The notes under the pieces are model-generated. The model worked only from the letters and a program-made list of their open reading frames with translations. It searched no databases and was not told the origin of the DNA. 64,000 nt of DNA from Emiliania huxleyi CCMP1516 (Eukaryota > Haptophyta > Isochrysidales > Noelaerhabdaceae), in contig NW_005201403.1 of NCBI RefSeq assembly GCF_000372725.1, positions 196,259 through 260,258 on the forward strand, read 5' to 3'. Positions 30,371 to 39,883 of this stretch are shown piece after piece. The stretch's first letter is position 1. The number at the start of each line of letters is the position of its first letter. The translations under genes and the position numbers were made by a program.

Positions 30371-33198
30371 TTACGACGCCACCTCCCACACGCGCACGTA
30401 CTCCATGCTGGCGCGGTCTAGCTCCCCATTCTTCCGGAAGCGGTTGATGTCCTTGGCACCGCCGAGCGACACGCCGGAGCCGAACGCCAGGTTGAAGATG
30501 AGGAACATCGGGTTCCTCGGGTCGTCAAACGGAGCCCAGAGCCCGTCCCCGAACTCGCCGCCCCACCATCTCCCATTGTGAATCCGCATCCGCACCTGCC
30601 CGCCCCCGTTCCACGCCTCGGCGACAGGCCTCTCATTGACGAACCACGCGATCTTGTTTGGCATCTTCACCCAGCGGTAGTCGTTGTAGCCGTGTGGGTC
30701 GTACGTGCCGTCGGCGTAGGCGCCCTCGTTGTAGGACACCTGCGACGGGCGGGGAGAGCGGCGTGTGTCCTGGGTGTGTCGGGGTCGGGCCGGCGCGAGG
30801 GGAGCTGTCGATGAGCGGGGGAGGGCGTCTCGGAGAGAGCTCGCCCAGGCTTGCTTGTTTGCCCTCGCCGCGGCAAAGTCGCCCGGGACGGAGTGGTAGG
30901 AGTGGAGGGTGAAGGCGGGCCTCATCGCGTCTCCCACTCCGTCCTTCCACTTTGACCACTGCGTCGACGTCGTCCACATCTCGGTGATCTCCGACTCGCC
31001 GCAAAAGGGCCACCCTCGCGAGCCGACCTGCGGGCGGAGGGGGTCCGGCCTCGGGGTTCAGGGGTCGCCTCTACCACCACTGCCCTCGCGAGCCGACCTG
31101 CGTGCCGAGCGCCCAAAAGGCGCTCCACGAGTAGTCGTTCCGGTCCGCGAGCTTGACCCGCGCCTCGACCACGCCGTGCAGGACCTCCACCTATAGAGAT
31201 GCGACGCACTCACCTCAACCCAGACGAGTCCCGCGCCCCCGACCGCGCCGTGCAGGTGACACACACACACCTTGTCCTTTGTGTTGATGCGGCCCGAGAA
31301 GAAGCCTGTCGGATGGCGGGCGGCGCTCCGCTCGCAGATGGATCGGCCCGCCGGCTCCGTGCTGTACCTGCATGCAAAACATTGTGGGCGGTGGGTTGAG
31401 ACAGGTTGAGAGCACAGGGGGGCAGTCTGCCGCGCGCCTCAGCTCGTCGGCGTTGCACCTGAAGGTGCGCAGAGGTGCGCGGGTGAGGTGCGGTGGAGCT
31501 GAGAGGGGGAGTCTCACTTGGGGCGGCTCCTCTCCGGCGCAAGGCGGGCGGGTGGGCGTTCCAGGCAAGTGGCGGGCTAAGGGAGAGGCAAGTGGCGTGG
31601 GACTGAGGGAGAGAGGCAAGCGTGACGCTCGAGCGGCCCGCCTGGCGCCCTGTGCGCTTGTGCGCGACGAGTCGTAGTAGAGCTTGAGGTGCACCTGAGC
31701 TCGGCGGATCTCGGCGAATCTCGGCGGATCTCGGCGGATCTCGGCGGATCTCGGCGGATCTCGGCGGATCTCGGGAGGAGTCTGCTGCACAGCTTCAGCG
31801 GCACACCTTCCCTCCCGACACCTCCACCCCGTCGCGCACGTAGAACTGCTCCTGCGGGCCGTGTGCGGGGCGAGAGGAGTCGGGCGGGAGGAGGCGAGAG
31901 GAGTCGGGCGCGCGCACTCGGCTGGTCGGGCCGTGACACAGCCGCGTGCGTGGTGTGTGGGCGGTGTGTGGGCGGTGGTGTGGGCGGTGGTGTGACTGCC
32001 GTGGTGATTCACGGTGAGGGTGGCTGTGACAGCGGCCGTCATCAAGCCCACCCGAGACTCTGTGACGCGGCATATGACGCGGCATATGACGCGGCGCGCG
32101 CCTCGTCGCCATCGCCGCGAATCCCGTCGTTCCGCACCTCGACGTTCCACTTTGCCTCGTCGAGGTAGCCTACTCTCGGCGGACCTCGGCTGGCCTGTGG
32201 CGATCTCGGGGAGATGCTCCACGCTCTGCTCGTCGGGTGAGCCCGACTCGAAGCCGTCCTCGTACTTGAGCCGGCAGCGACGGCCGTACGAGAGACACGG
32301 GTCGAGGAACTCGGGCGGCGGCGGCGGCGGAAGCGGCGGCGGCGGCGCTGTCGGTGGCAGCCGCGGAGGCGCGGGCGGCGGCGGCGGCACTGCAGGCGGC
32401 GTCGGCGGCGATGGCGGTGCCGGCGGCCCTCTCGGCGGCGCCGGCGGCGATGGCGGCGGCGGAGGCAGCGGGGCGGGACGCTCCTTGCAGACACGGGATC
32501 ACAGCGGGCCGGGGTATCGGTTAGTGTTGGGTCAGGGGCCGGGTCGAGGGGCCGGGTCCGAGGGTTAGGGGTTGAAGACACACCTTGGTCAGGCAGAGGA
32601 CCGGGTGCATCAGCGGCACGGCCGACGTGATCTCCGCGCGGTGCAGCTCGCCTAGGGCCACAGGTCAGGGTCAGGGCCAGGGCCAGGGTGGCAGGGTGAC
32701 GTGATCTCCGCGCGTGCAGCTCGCACAGCGAGTGCGACCGCTCCGGCCGCCGCTCGTGTACGTGTGGTGCTCGATTGCCACACAGGCGAGGCGCGAGGCG
32801 CAGCGCTCCTTGCACGCCTCCACGGACGTGTCGTAGACGTCGTCGAAGGAGCCCTCCCCGCCTGAAGCGGTGCGACATGCTCCGCTCGACTTGCCGCCAC
32901 CGGGCCCGGCCCAGACGAAGGACGGGACCAGCTTTGCTGCCGCAGCGGCGCCGGCTGGAGCGCAGGCGCCACACTCAACGGGGAACTCCGTGCCTGCAAT
33001 TCGCTGGCACGCCTCCGCCTCGCCCATCCCGCGGTTCGCGCGCAACCACTCGATACGCGCACCGCACGTGAAGCTGCCGCCGCGGTTGGTCGCGTATCGC
33101 CGGAGTGCGGCGCCCGTGCAGGTTGGGCCGCAGGGCGCGCGCGCGACGTGACAGAGGGTCGCGAGGAGAAGCAAGCGGCGGTCCGAGCATCTCTCCAT
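30371..33198 (-). CDS. Secreted Apple/PAN plus GH16 beta-glucanase-type enzyme
   Basis: Exons (my reading): 33198-32727, 32651-32584, 32483-32243, 32169-32102, 31851-31807, 31694-~31650, 31367-31271, 31190-31098, 31027-~30855, ~30740-30371. Signal peptide MERCSDRRLLLLATLCHVAR; an Apple/PAN-like module (DTSVEACKERCASRLACVAI ... TRCELHRAEITSAVPLM); a Pro-rich linker; then a GH16 jelly roll. GH16 landmarks are GYLDEAKWNVEVRNDG, EQFYVRDGVEV, TGFFSGRINTKDK, GVVEARVKLADRNDYSWSAF, WPFCGESEITEM (catalytic ExDxxE-type motif read as ESEITE), DYRWVKMPNKIAWFVNERPV and NPMFLIFNLAFGSG. The third acidic position is kept, but the middle acid is Glu rather than Asp. Probably hydrolyses or remodels beta-1,3/1,4-glucan outside the cell. 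At least five introns carry a duplicated exon start. Confidence 0.8.
31013..31102 (-). repeat. 20-bp exact direct repeat spanning both splice sites of a GH16 intron
   Basis: CCCTCGCGAGCCGACCTGCG at 31013-31032 and 31083-31102. On the coding strand both read CGCAGGTCGGCTCGCGAGGG, that is, ...GCAG/GTCGG.... Removing 31097-31028 (70 nt, GT-AG) gives FWALGTQ/VGSRGWPFCGES, the GH16 active-site approach. The duplication alone creates both the donor and the acceptor. Confidence 0.9.
32624..32724 (-). repeat. 27-bp near-exact direct repeat around the Apple-domain intron
   Basis: GACGTGATCTCCGCGCG(G)TG plus CAGCTCGC at 32624-32651 and 32698-32724, differing by one base deletion. The intron 32726-32652 (GT-AG) joins RTRC to ELHRAEIT. 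The 45-bp filler is CCCTGACCC/CCTGGCCC-type. Confidence 0.85.
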
Positions 33199-33619
33199 TT
33201 TGGCTCAGACGAATGTGCAGCCGGACAGATCGCGACAACACGTCCGCACACATGCAAAACAAGACCACTCAGCAAAACTGTGAACAGCGCCTCAGCAATC
33301 ACGACACAAAACTCGATCCTCCAGGGCCTCTCTCTTGGCCTGTATAGGAATTCCTATACTTTTCCGGCAAACAAAAAGGAAAACAGAGGGTCCCCAGCAC
33401 TTTGCGTTTCCGGAAATTTCCAGGGAAAACAGAGGGTGTTTGGAGCTCCATTAGGGTGCCCACAGGACCCAAAAGAAAATAGCTTTCCGGCTCAAAAAGG
33501 GACGCACGAGAGGCAAATCTGATGTTGGCCAGTTCCAATAGGAGCGAGGCCTCTTCCGTTGGGGGACCGAGTTCATAGGAAACGAGGGTTTCCCATTGTG
33601 TCCCGCTCCAGCGCGAGCG

Positions 33620-34143
33620 TGACACCGCACTTGGCGCCGAGCGCCCGCGGCTCAGACCTTGTGCAGGCCACCCCTCGGTGACCACGCCGGTCCGGACCGA
33701 TGGCGCTCGGTGTGGAGCAAGCAAGACCCCCCCCCCCACTGGCGGACTGACCTGCAGGGAGGACGGTGTGTACCACTGACTGACTGGCGGACTGACCTGC
33801 AGGGAGGACGGTGTGTACCACTGACTGGCTGCGGACTGACCTGCAGGTTGATGACGTCGTCGAGGAGCTGGGGAGATACAGATATGGGGAGATATGGGGA
33901 GATATGACCTGCAGGTTGATGACGTCGTCGAGGAGCTGGGGAGATACAGATATGGGGAGATATGGGGAGATATGACCTGCAGGTTGATGACGTCGTCGAG
34001 GAGCTGGGGAGATACAGATATGGGGAGATATGGGGAGATATGACCTGCAGGTTGATGACGTCGTCGAGGAGCTGGAACGCCAGCCCGAGGGCGAGGAAGT
34101 AGTCGCCGAGGGCAGCCTCCTGCGTCGACCACTCCTTCGTCTC
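33620..34143 (-). pseudogene. Isoprenyl diphosphate synthase fragment with multiplied exon
   Basis: The exon from about 34143 reads TKEWSTQEAALGDYFLALGL then AFQLLDDVINLQ. This is the region of trans-isoprenyl (geranylgeranyl-type) synthases around GLAFQxxDD, the second Asp-rich motif. The LLDDVINLQ part (27 nt) plus a 41-nt GT...AG spacer is repeated at 68-bp periods. Neither the first Asp-rich motif nor other catalytic exons are found up- or downstream. Frames between 34200 and 34660 are not convincing. I regard it as a captured or decayed fragment. Confidence 0.5.
33838..34108 (-). repeat. 68-bp tandem exon+intron unit, four copies
   Basis: Units begin at 33838, 33906, 33974 and 34042. 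Each contains CTGCAGGTTGATGACGTCGT plus CGAGGAGCT (coding strand: LLDDVINLQ with a following GT). Copies one to three are followed by a spacer of GGGGAGATAT units that ends in CAG on the coding strand. The fourth runs into the unique exon. A second tandem (33757-33835) repeats CTGACCTGCAGGGAGGACGG, GTGTGTACCACTGAC in two copies, again with GT and AG borders. Confidence 0.9.
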
Positions 34144-35129
34144 AGTGACGGAGTGAGTGTGTGTGAGTGATTGTGTGTGGGCTGCTCCGAGGGGGCCCTC
34201 TGTGCGATCCGACGGGTAGGGGGGTTGTGCCCGGGCGGTGTCCGGTGTGGAGTCCCCTTCTGATCCCGCCTGGGATGTTGGGTGTGAGGTTGTGGCGGCT
34301 TCGATCCCAAGGGGGGGAGCTGATCCCACTCAATAACCAACTCTCAGGGGCAGTAGGTGGGCGAGCTTCAGGCACGCTCATCTCGATCGTCAAGACGTCG
34401 CTACGCGCGGTCTTCCGCGGGGGGAGCTGCGTCGACGGGTGCGGGACCGCGGCGCAGCCAGTGCCGCGGCGAGGCCTCCGGCTGTTTGCGGCGGGCGGCT
34501 TGCTGCTCGCTGCATGGCGAAAAACTCGTCTCGCTACACGCCAAGGGCTTATGCTCTGGCGAGACGTGAGGCGCATGCGCCCAGGAGGGGAGGGGGCATG
34601 TGTAACGACACTGCTAGAGATGCCTTTCGGGGCCCAGAGATAAAACTTCTGTGATGCCATGCGTGACCTAGTAGTGTCCCCAGCTATGGGCGTGTCCACG
34701 TTGGAGCCAGGTGTGGTGTGGGCGCGAGAATAGCTCCGCCGTTCATGGAGGCAACCGATGCGAGTCGACTGGTGTGTGTCGTCGTGGTTTCGTATCAAGA
34801 ATACTCACTCACACACTGACGGAGTGACTGAGAGAGGGACGCTTTCAGCAGTCGCCAACCACGGCCTCCTGCGCGCATTCACTCCTCGACCAAGCAACCG
34901 GCTAATTCACTAACTTCAGTGCCGAGGGCGGCGGCTTCCTGCAGAGGCTTTTTTGTCTCAGGCGCCGTGCCCAATCTTACCTTCGCGCTGGCAGGTGGGG
35001 GCTTGAGCCAAAACTCAGGCTGCGGACCCCGTGTTGCATGTCTGACTGTCACTGTGCGATTTCGGGGTTGTGCGTTGATGTGAACAGCGCCTTTTTGCCC
35101 GCCGTGAGTCGGAACCACAGTGTAGATTC
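34144..35129. other. Spacer between the synthase fragment and the pentapeptide gene
   Basis: Open frames on both strands, none with a domain. GTGTGAGTGA-type repeats occur at 34150-34175. I see no supported gene; this is the probable promoter region of the plus-strand gene at 35130. Confidence 0.4.
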
Positions 35130-35243
35130 ATGTCTGTGCTTCTGCTGCATGCGTGGCAGCTCACCGCCCCTTTGGCCGGAGCGGAGCTCGCGAATCGGTC
35201 GGCGACGCCTCCGGTTCGAGCGCTAGTATACCGGGGGGGCGAC

Positions 35244-35277
<34 letters not shown>

Positions 35278-38244
35278 GAGAGGGCAGCGCTAGCATACAC
35301 CAGATGCGATCCCTGCAGCAGGCACAGGCACCGTACTGGCTAGCGCCGGTCCAAACTGGCCCGCGAGAGCCGCAGTGGCTGGCTCCGGCCAAGCAAGGGG
35401 CTTGCAGGACGGCCGGCGGCAACCAAGGGTCGTACATCGAGAAGTGGGGCGTCACGGAGAGCAAGTGCGGGGAGGAGTGCGTGACTACTTATTCGCATGA
35501 GTGCGTGGTGCGCGCCGCGGCAGGCCCTCTCTCCGCCTCGGCCGCGCGCGCGCGCGAGTCGCCTCTCCCTGCCGCGGGCATACAGGCGTGGGAATTCACG
35601 GAGGTCAAGCCGAAGCAGTGGGTGTGCGAGCTGCACAAGGACCCAGTCAAGTCGGTGTACCCGATCCCGACCTCGCGCTGCTACATCATCTTCGCCCACA
35701 AGTCCTCCTTCGGAGGCGCCCTCTCGATGCCCATGCAAGCGGCAGCCCCCGCCGCCGCGGCGGTGGTCCCCACGCCTCAGCCGACGACCAGGCCAAAGGG
35801 CAGGCCAAAGGGATACGTCGAGCGGCCGCCGCCGCCGCCTCCCCAGCCGCCGCCGCCGCCGCAGCCGCCAAACCCGCCGCCGCCGTTTCCTCCCCCGCCG
35901 CCCAACCCCTGCCTTCTGCTGGTTGGCCCTGGTGCGGACCTGAGGGCGACCTCTTCTGCCTCGGGCAGCGGCCTCGCCCTCTGCTCCCCATGCTGTGACG
36001 GTGTGCTGTGTGTGAGCAGGGGTGCCTGCACCTGAGGAACGCAGACCTGCGATACGCCGACCTCTCCAAGGCGAGATGGAGCCGAGATCGACCCGAGATG
36101 TACCCGAGATCGACCCCTCAAACAGCGCACAACACAACACACCGACCTCTCAGGCACTCCTCGACGGCCTCGACATCTCCGGCGCTAACTTCGCCGGCGA
36201 CCTTGACCCGCGCCCACCCCGCCCCCCCCCCCCTCCCTCTCCCTCCACACGCACCTCGTGCACGAGAGGAGGAGGAGGTTCCGCACACACACCACTAGGC
36301 AGCAAGCTGTCCGAGGCTTCCATGACGGGCGTCAACGCCACCCGTGCTAACTTCTCGGGGGCGGTGCGTGCCCCGCCTGGCCCCCTCCTGGCCCCCTCCC
36401 CTCCTGGCCCCCTCCCCTCCTGGCCCCCTCCCCTCCTGCCGGGGGTGCTTGGCGGCGTGTGGGGGCGAGGCGTGGTGTTCACGTGAGTGGTGCTCGCGTG
36501 AAAGGCGTTTGACTCCGCGCCCCTGCTAACCTCGGATTGCACGAGGGCGGCATTCAGAGGCGCTCCCCCCCCCCCCCCCCTCCTCCTCCCGTGCCCTTGA
36601 CGAGAGCCGGAGACCTGTTACCCGTTGAAAGAGCCGAGAGGAGCCGAGAGGGGCCGAGGTTAGGCGCGATGCTCGACAACACTGATTGGACCGGCGCGAC
36701 CATCAACCATGTGGACTTCACCGGCGCTTCCTAGACACTTCCTAGACACTTCCTAGACCATCAACCATGCGGACTTCACCGGCGCTTCCTAGACACTTCC
36801 TAGACACTTCCTAGACCATCAACCATGCGGACTTCACCGGCGCGCGGCTCTCGCAGTTTGGACACACTCAGGGAAGGGAAAGGGGGGGGGTTGACTGAGT
36901 CCGGCCGCTGGCCTGCTGCCTCCCCAGGGGCTTCGATGCAGATGATCAACATGCGGAGCATCCGCGGCGCTAAGCCGATGGGAGTCAACGTCACTTTCGA
37001 CAGGGCGATCATAGTTCGTAGTTTAATTAGCAGTTAATTAGCAGTTAATTATCAGTCAACGTCACCTTCTCAAAAGGCGATCATGAGGGACGCCTCCATC
37101 ACCGACTCCGACTTCCCGTACGCCTCCTTCGACGGCGCACAGCTGACCGGCATGTGCGCCTCGACACTTCCTAGACACCCCCTAGACACTTCCTTCGACG
37201 GCGCACAGCTGACCGGCATGTGCGCACATGCACATGCGCATGTGCCCGAGATGCACCACAGCCTCCCTCCCCGCCCCCTCCCTCCCCGCCGCCTCCCTCC
37301 CCGCCCCCTCCCTCCCCGCCCCCTCCCTCCCCGCCCCCTCCCTCCCCGCCCCCTCCCTCCCCGCCCCCTCCCTCCCCGCCCCCTCCCTCTCGCGAGCCTG
37401 CGCCACCCGTAGAGCCACCCGTAGAGCCACCCTCTCGTAGAGCCACCTCCAGAGGCGCCCGTGCCCTGTGCACGACACAGGCGCGTCGAGGACATGCAGA
37501 TGCCGTTCTCGACCTTCCGAGGCGCGGCCTTGGCCATGGGGAAGGGGCGGGGGGGGGGGGGGTCGTCAATGAGTCTCAGAAGCGGACGAGCCATCAGCAG
37601 CTCGGCCACGGACTAGGCACGACCTTCGACGGCACCGGTTTCGTCGACTCCAACTTCACGGGCTCGATGATGCAGGGCGTCATCATGATCCGGGTGCGCG
37701 CGTGCCGGAAGGGGCAGCCACTCCGTCGCTCGCCGAGCCCCCCCCCCCCCCGCCCCCGCCCCCCCTAACCTCGCCAGTCCGACGTCGAGAAGCTGCAGCT
37801 GCAGAACGCCAACCTCAACGGGGCGACTCTGCGCGACTGCAAGCTGCAAGAGCTGAACATGATCTCCGCCACGTGCGAGCCAGCCGAGACCCCGCCCAGA
37901 TTGACGTCGCAAGAGAGCGGGGTCCTCCTCGGAGCCACGTGCCTCCCCCCCCCCCCCCCCACACTCCCCGCAGGGCGGTCGGCGCCGACTTTTCGGGCTC
38001 GGTCCTCAACATCGGCTGCTTCGACAAGGCAGACGTGAGCTACTCCAAGTTCATTGGAGCGAGCGTCCCCGACTCGACCTTCAACAACACAGTCATCAAG
38101 GGCACCGACTTCACGGGCGCGCTTGGCACGTTGAAGGCAGACTTCTACCATGCGATCGGGGTGCCCCTCGTGTGCGACGGGTGCAACTACCCGGGAAGCG
38201 GCTTGGCGCCCCTACCGGCGCCGGTGGGTCAACACATAGGCTAG
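35130..38244 (+). CDS. Secreted Apple/PAN plus pentapeptide-repeat protein, many exons
   Basis: Signal peptide MSVLLLHAWQLTAPLAGAEL; Ala run; Apple/PAN-like module interrupted by an intron (GACRTAGGNQGSYIEKWG, ECV/AWEFTEVKPKQWVCELH, TSRCYIIF); Pro-rich linker (35830-35910). Then pentapeptide repeats (A(D/N)LxxA pattern) sit on at least eight small exons: LHLRNADLRYADLSK (from 36022), ALLDGLDISGANFAGD, SKLSEASMTGVNATRANFSG, AMLDNTDWTGATINHVDFTG, ASMQMINMRSIRGAKPMG, RDASITDSDFPYASFDGAQL, TTFDGTGFVDSNFTGSMMQG, DVEKLQLQNANLNGATLRDC. The final exon from ~37976 (VGADFSGSVLNIGCFDKADV to the stop at 38242-38244) ends in a CDGCNYPGSGLAPLP tail. Pentapeptide folds form right-handed helices. Here the role is probably extracellular and structural or binding; unknown. 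Exon borders are approximate. Confidence 0.75.
36701..36845 (+). repeat. 58-bp tandem unit, three copies, exon piece plus filler
   Basis: CATCAACCATG(T/C)GGACTT followed by CACCGGCGC starts at 36701, 36759 and 36817. The filler between is CTTCCTAGACA repeated two to three times. The first copy encodes INHVDFTGAS of the pentapeptide gene. Confidence 0.9.
36984..37084 (+). repeat. ~30-bp direct repeat with AT-rich filler
   Basis: GTCAACGTCAC(T)TTC...AGGGCGATCAT is found at 36984-37012 and 37055-37084. Between them is AGTTCGTAGTTTAATTAG and TTAATTAGCAG units, a striking AT island in GC-rich DNA. It falls at an exon junction (VNVTFDRAI/MRDASIT). Confidence 0.8.
37124..37225 (+). repeat. 36-bp direct repeat, spacing 66 bp
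   Basis: TTCGACGGCGCACAGCTGAC then CGGCATGTGCGC occurs at about 37126-37159 and 37192-37225 with CTTCCTAGACA filler between. It encodes FDGAQLTGMCA of the pentapeptide gene. Confidence 0.9.
37262..37390 (+). repeat. 16-bp (CCCTCCCTCCCCGCCC) tandem array in an intron
   Basis: CTCCCTCCCCGCC(C/G)CC units repeat about eight times with almost no change. G-rich on the other strand, and able to form G-quadruplexes. Confidence 0.85.
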
Positions 38245-38308
38245 TTCCATTTCACTGTGGCACAGCTCGCGTTACAAAACCTTGATTTGACCACATTTGC
38301 GCGCACTA

Positions 38309-38450
38309 TTGTACCTCTCGGTGCCTTCCAGAGGCAGCTGCGGACCCCGCCGAGTGGACGGGCGCACACAGCAGGTGGCGCGGAGTGCACCCCCGTCCAC
38401 TCGGCGGGGTCGCAGCTGCCTGCCTCTGCGCGTCCTGGGGAGGTACCAAA
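38309..38450. mobile_element. Foldback element with ~60-bp imperfect inverted repeats
   Basis: The core CCCCGCCGAGTGGACGGG (38345-38362) is inverted exactly at 38392-38409. The arms extend outward imperfectly (GTACCTC..., GAGGCAG...CAGCTGCGG) to about 38309 and 38450. Loop ~30 bp. It lies just after the pentapeptide gene's stop and could act in 3' end formation. Confidence 0.65.
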
Positions 38451-39149
38451 TTGTCGCCGCCGGAGACGACTCGACGCCGCTGAGATCGGAGATCAAGCTC
38501 TGACAGGTCGCACGTCGCTCCTTTGACGCCGACGTGACTCAACCGTGCAGATCACATCAGGACACGGTCTCGACGCGCTCGGTACGACGCCTGCGACCCG
38601 TCTTGGGTCAGGTGGCACGACGCTCATCGCGCCTGCCAGGGCTGCCGTGCAGGTTGCCACGACGAGGTCGAGCACGCTTCTATACGCTCGCCCAGCCTTC
38701 CTTTCCATCCCATTAGGCAGCCTGGGAACGGTGGCGGCCAGAGGCAAAGCCTACGAGGGTGGTGGAACCACATGTCACGGCTACTGCCGGCTCGACCCCA
38801 CGATAGCCTCCGAAGGCTGACTTTGCGGCACCATCATCGGACGATGTCGACGAGTTGGGTCGCTCTCGCGGTAGCCAGGTAGCCCCCCATACTAGTAGCA
38901 CCGGCCATGGCCGCAGGAAGCTCGGGGGAGGGCGCTGGGAGCAACACGGAGCTCCGTTGGACGCGTTTTCAAGATTAGCGTGTCAGAGTGAATTGGAACT
39001 AGCCATACCAGGTCGGTTGTGAGCGGGTCCGGGGCGTGAAACGGAACTTTACCTTATTAAAGTTTAAAGTAGGTTGTCTGTTTTAACTTTTATTTAGAGC
39101 CCCGTAGCCCCACACGGCGCTCGCGGCTCGGCGGCGGTGGTTGTTGTTG
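38451..39149. other. Spacer
   Basis: No supported gene. An AT-rich patch lies at 39050-39100 (TTAAAGTTTAAAG). Confidence 0.4.
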
Positions 39150-39680
39150 CGCTTACGGAGCTTTGTTTCGGACCACGCTCGAACTGCAGCATACGGCGCG
39201 CTCAGGGAGGTTTCGGAAGCCCGCATGAAATGCGGTCAGTTCCCCCCAGGTTTGACTGCGTAGGTCGCGGAACTCGTTAAGACTTAAGTACGCGTGCCTT
39301 TCTGCGGACTGCGCCTCCGTCTGCATATCGGCTGCCGTGCTCTGCGGCAAGAGTTGTCTTTCCGGAAGATATCGACGATTTTCGAGAGCCACCCGCTTGG
39401 GAGCGATTGAGCGCGTCACGGAGGACTTCAGGTTACCCCTGAAGCTCCTCTGGCGATCTCGCTCCCCATCGATCTCTTCTTGCCGTACGGCTCGGTTCCT
39501 GTTGCTGGCACAGAGCTCCGTGCCAGCCTCCCTCCAACGTGATGGGAAGGAGTGAATCACTTCGACGGATCGACCAAAAGTGGTCCTTCGCGGTTTGGTC
39601 CCTACTCGAGTAACCAAAAAAGCACGATTCTGAAGTTGGGTGGGCCCTCAGTCAGGGCCCTCAGCGCTCATGAGCTTCTC
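39150..39680 (-). repeat. Dispersed repeat family, copy C
   Basis: Reverse complement of the 8.6-9.3 kb repeat: GACTGAGGGCCC, CTTCAGAATCGTGCTTTTTT, TCGATCCGTCGAAGTGATTC, GGCACGGAGCTCTGTGCC, GGTAACCTGAAGTCCTC, CGAAAATCGTCGATAT, AACTGACCGCATTTCATGCG. It has the longest open frame of the family (minus, 39617-39153; SRWREAGTELCA, RGNLKSSVTRSIAPKR) but no recognised domain. Confidence 0.75.
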
Positions 39681-39883
39681 GTGGCAAAACCTCAACCAGG
39701 AGTGTCGATGGGATTCTTTTGTGGTCTGCCGGTGTGTGTGCCAGTCCGCCAAAGAAAGAAAACACGCGGCAAGGGAGGGCCAGTCCCAGAGCATTTGGCC
39801 ATTTTTGTGTGTCTCTCGGCTCACAAGCCATTGGCCGTCAGGTACTGTCTACTGAGCGCGCAGCTGGAGGTGGCGCGGTCCGA

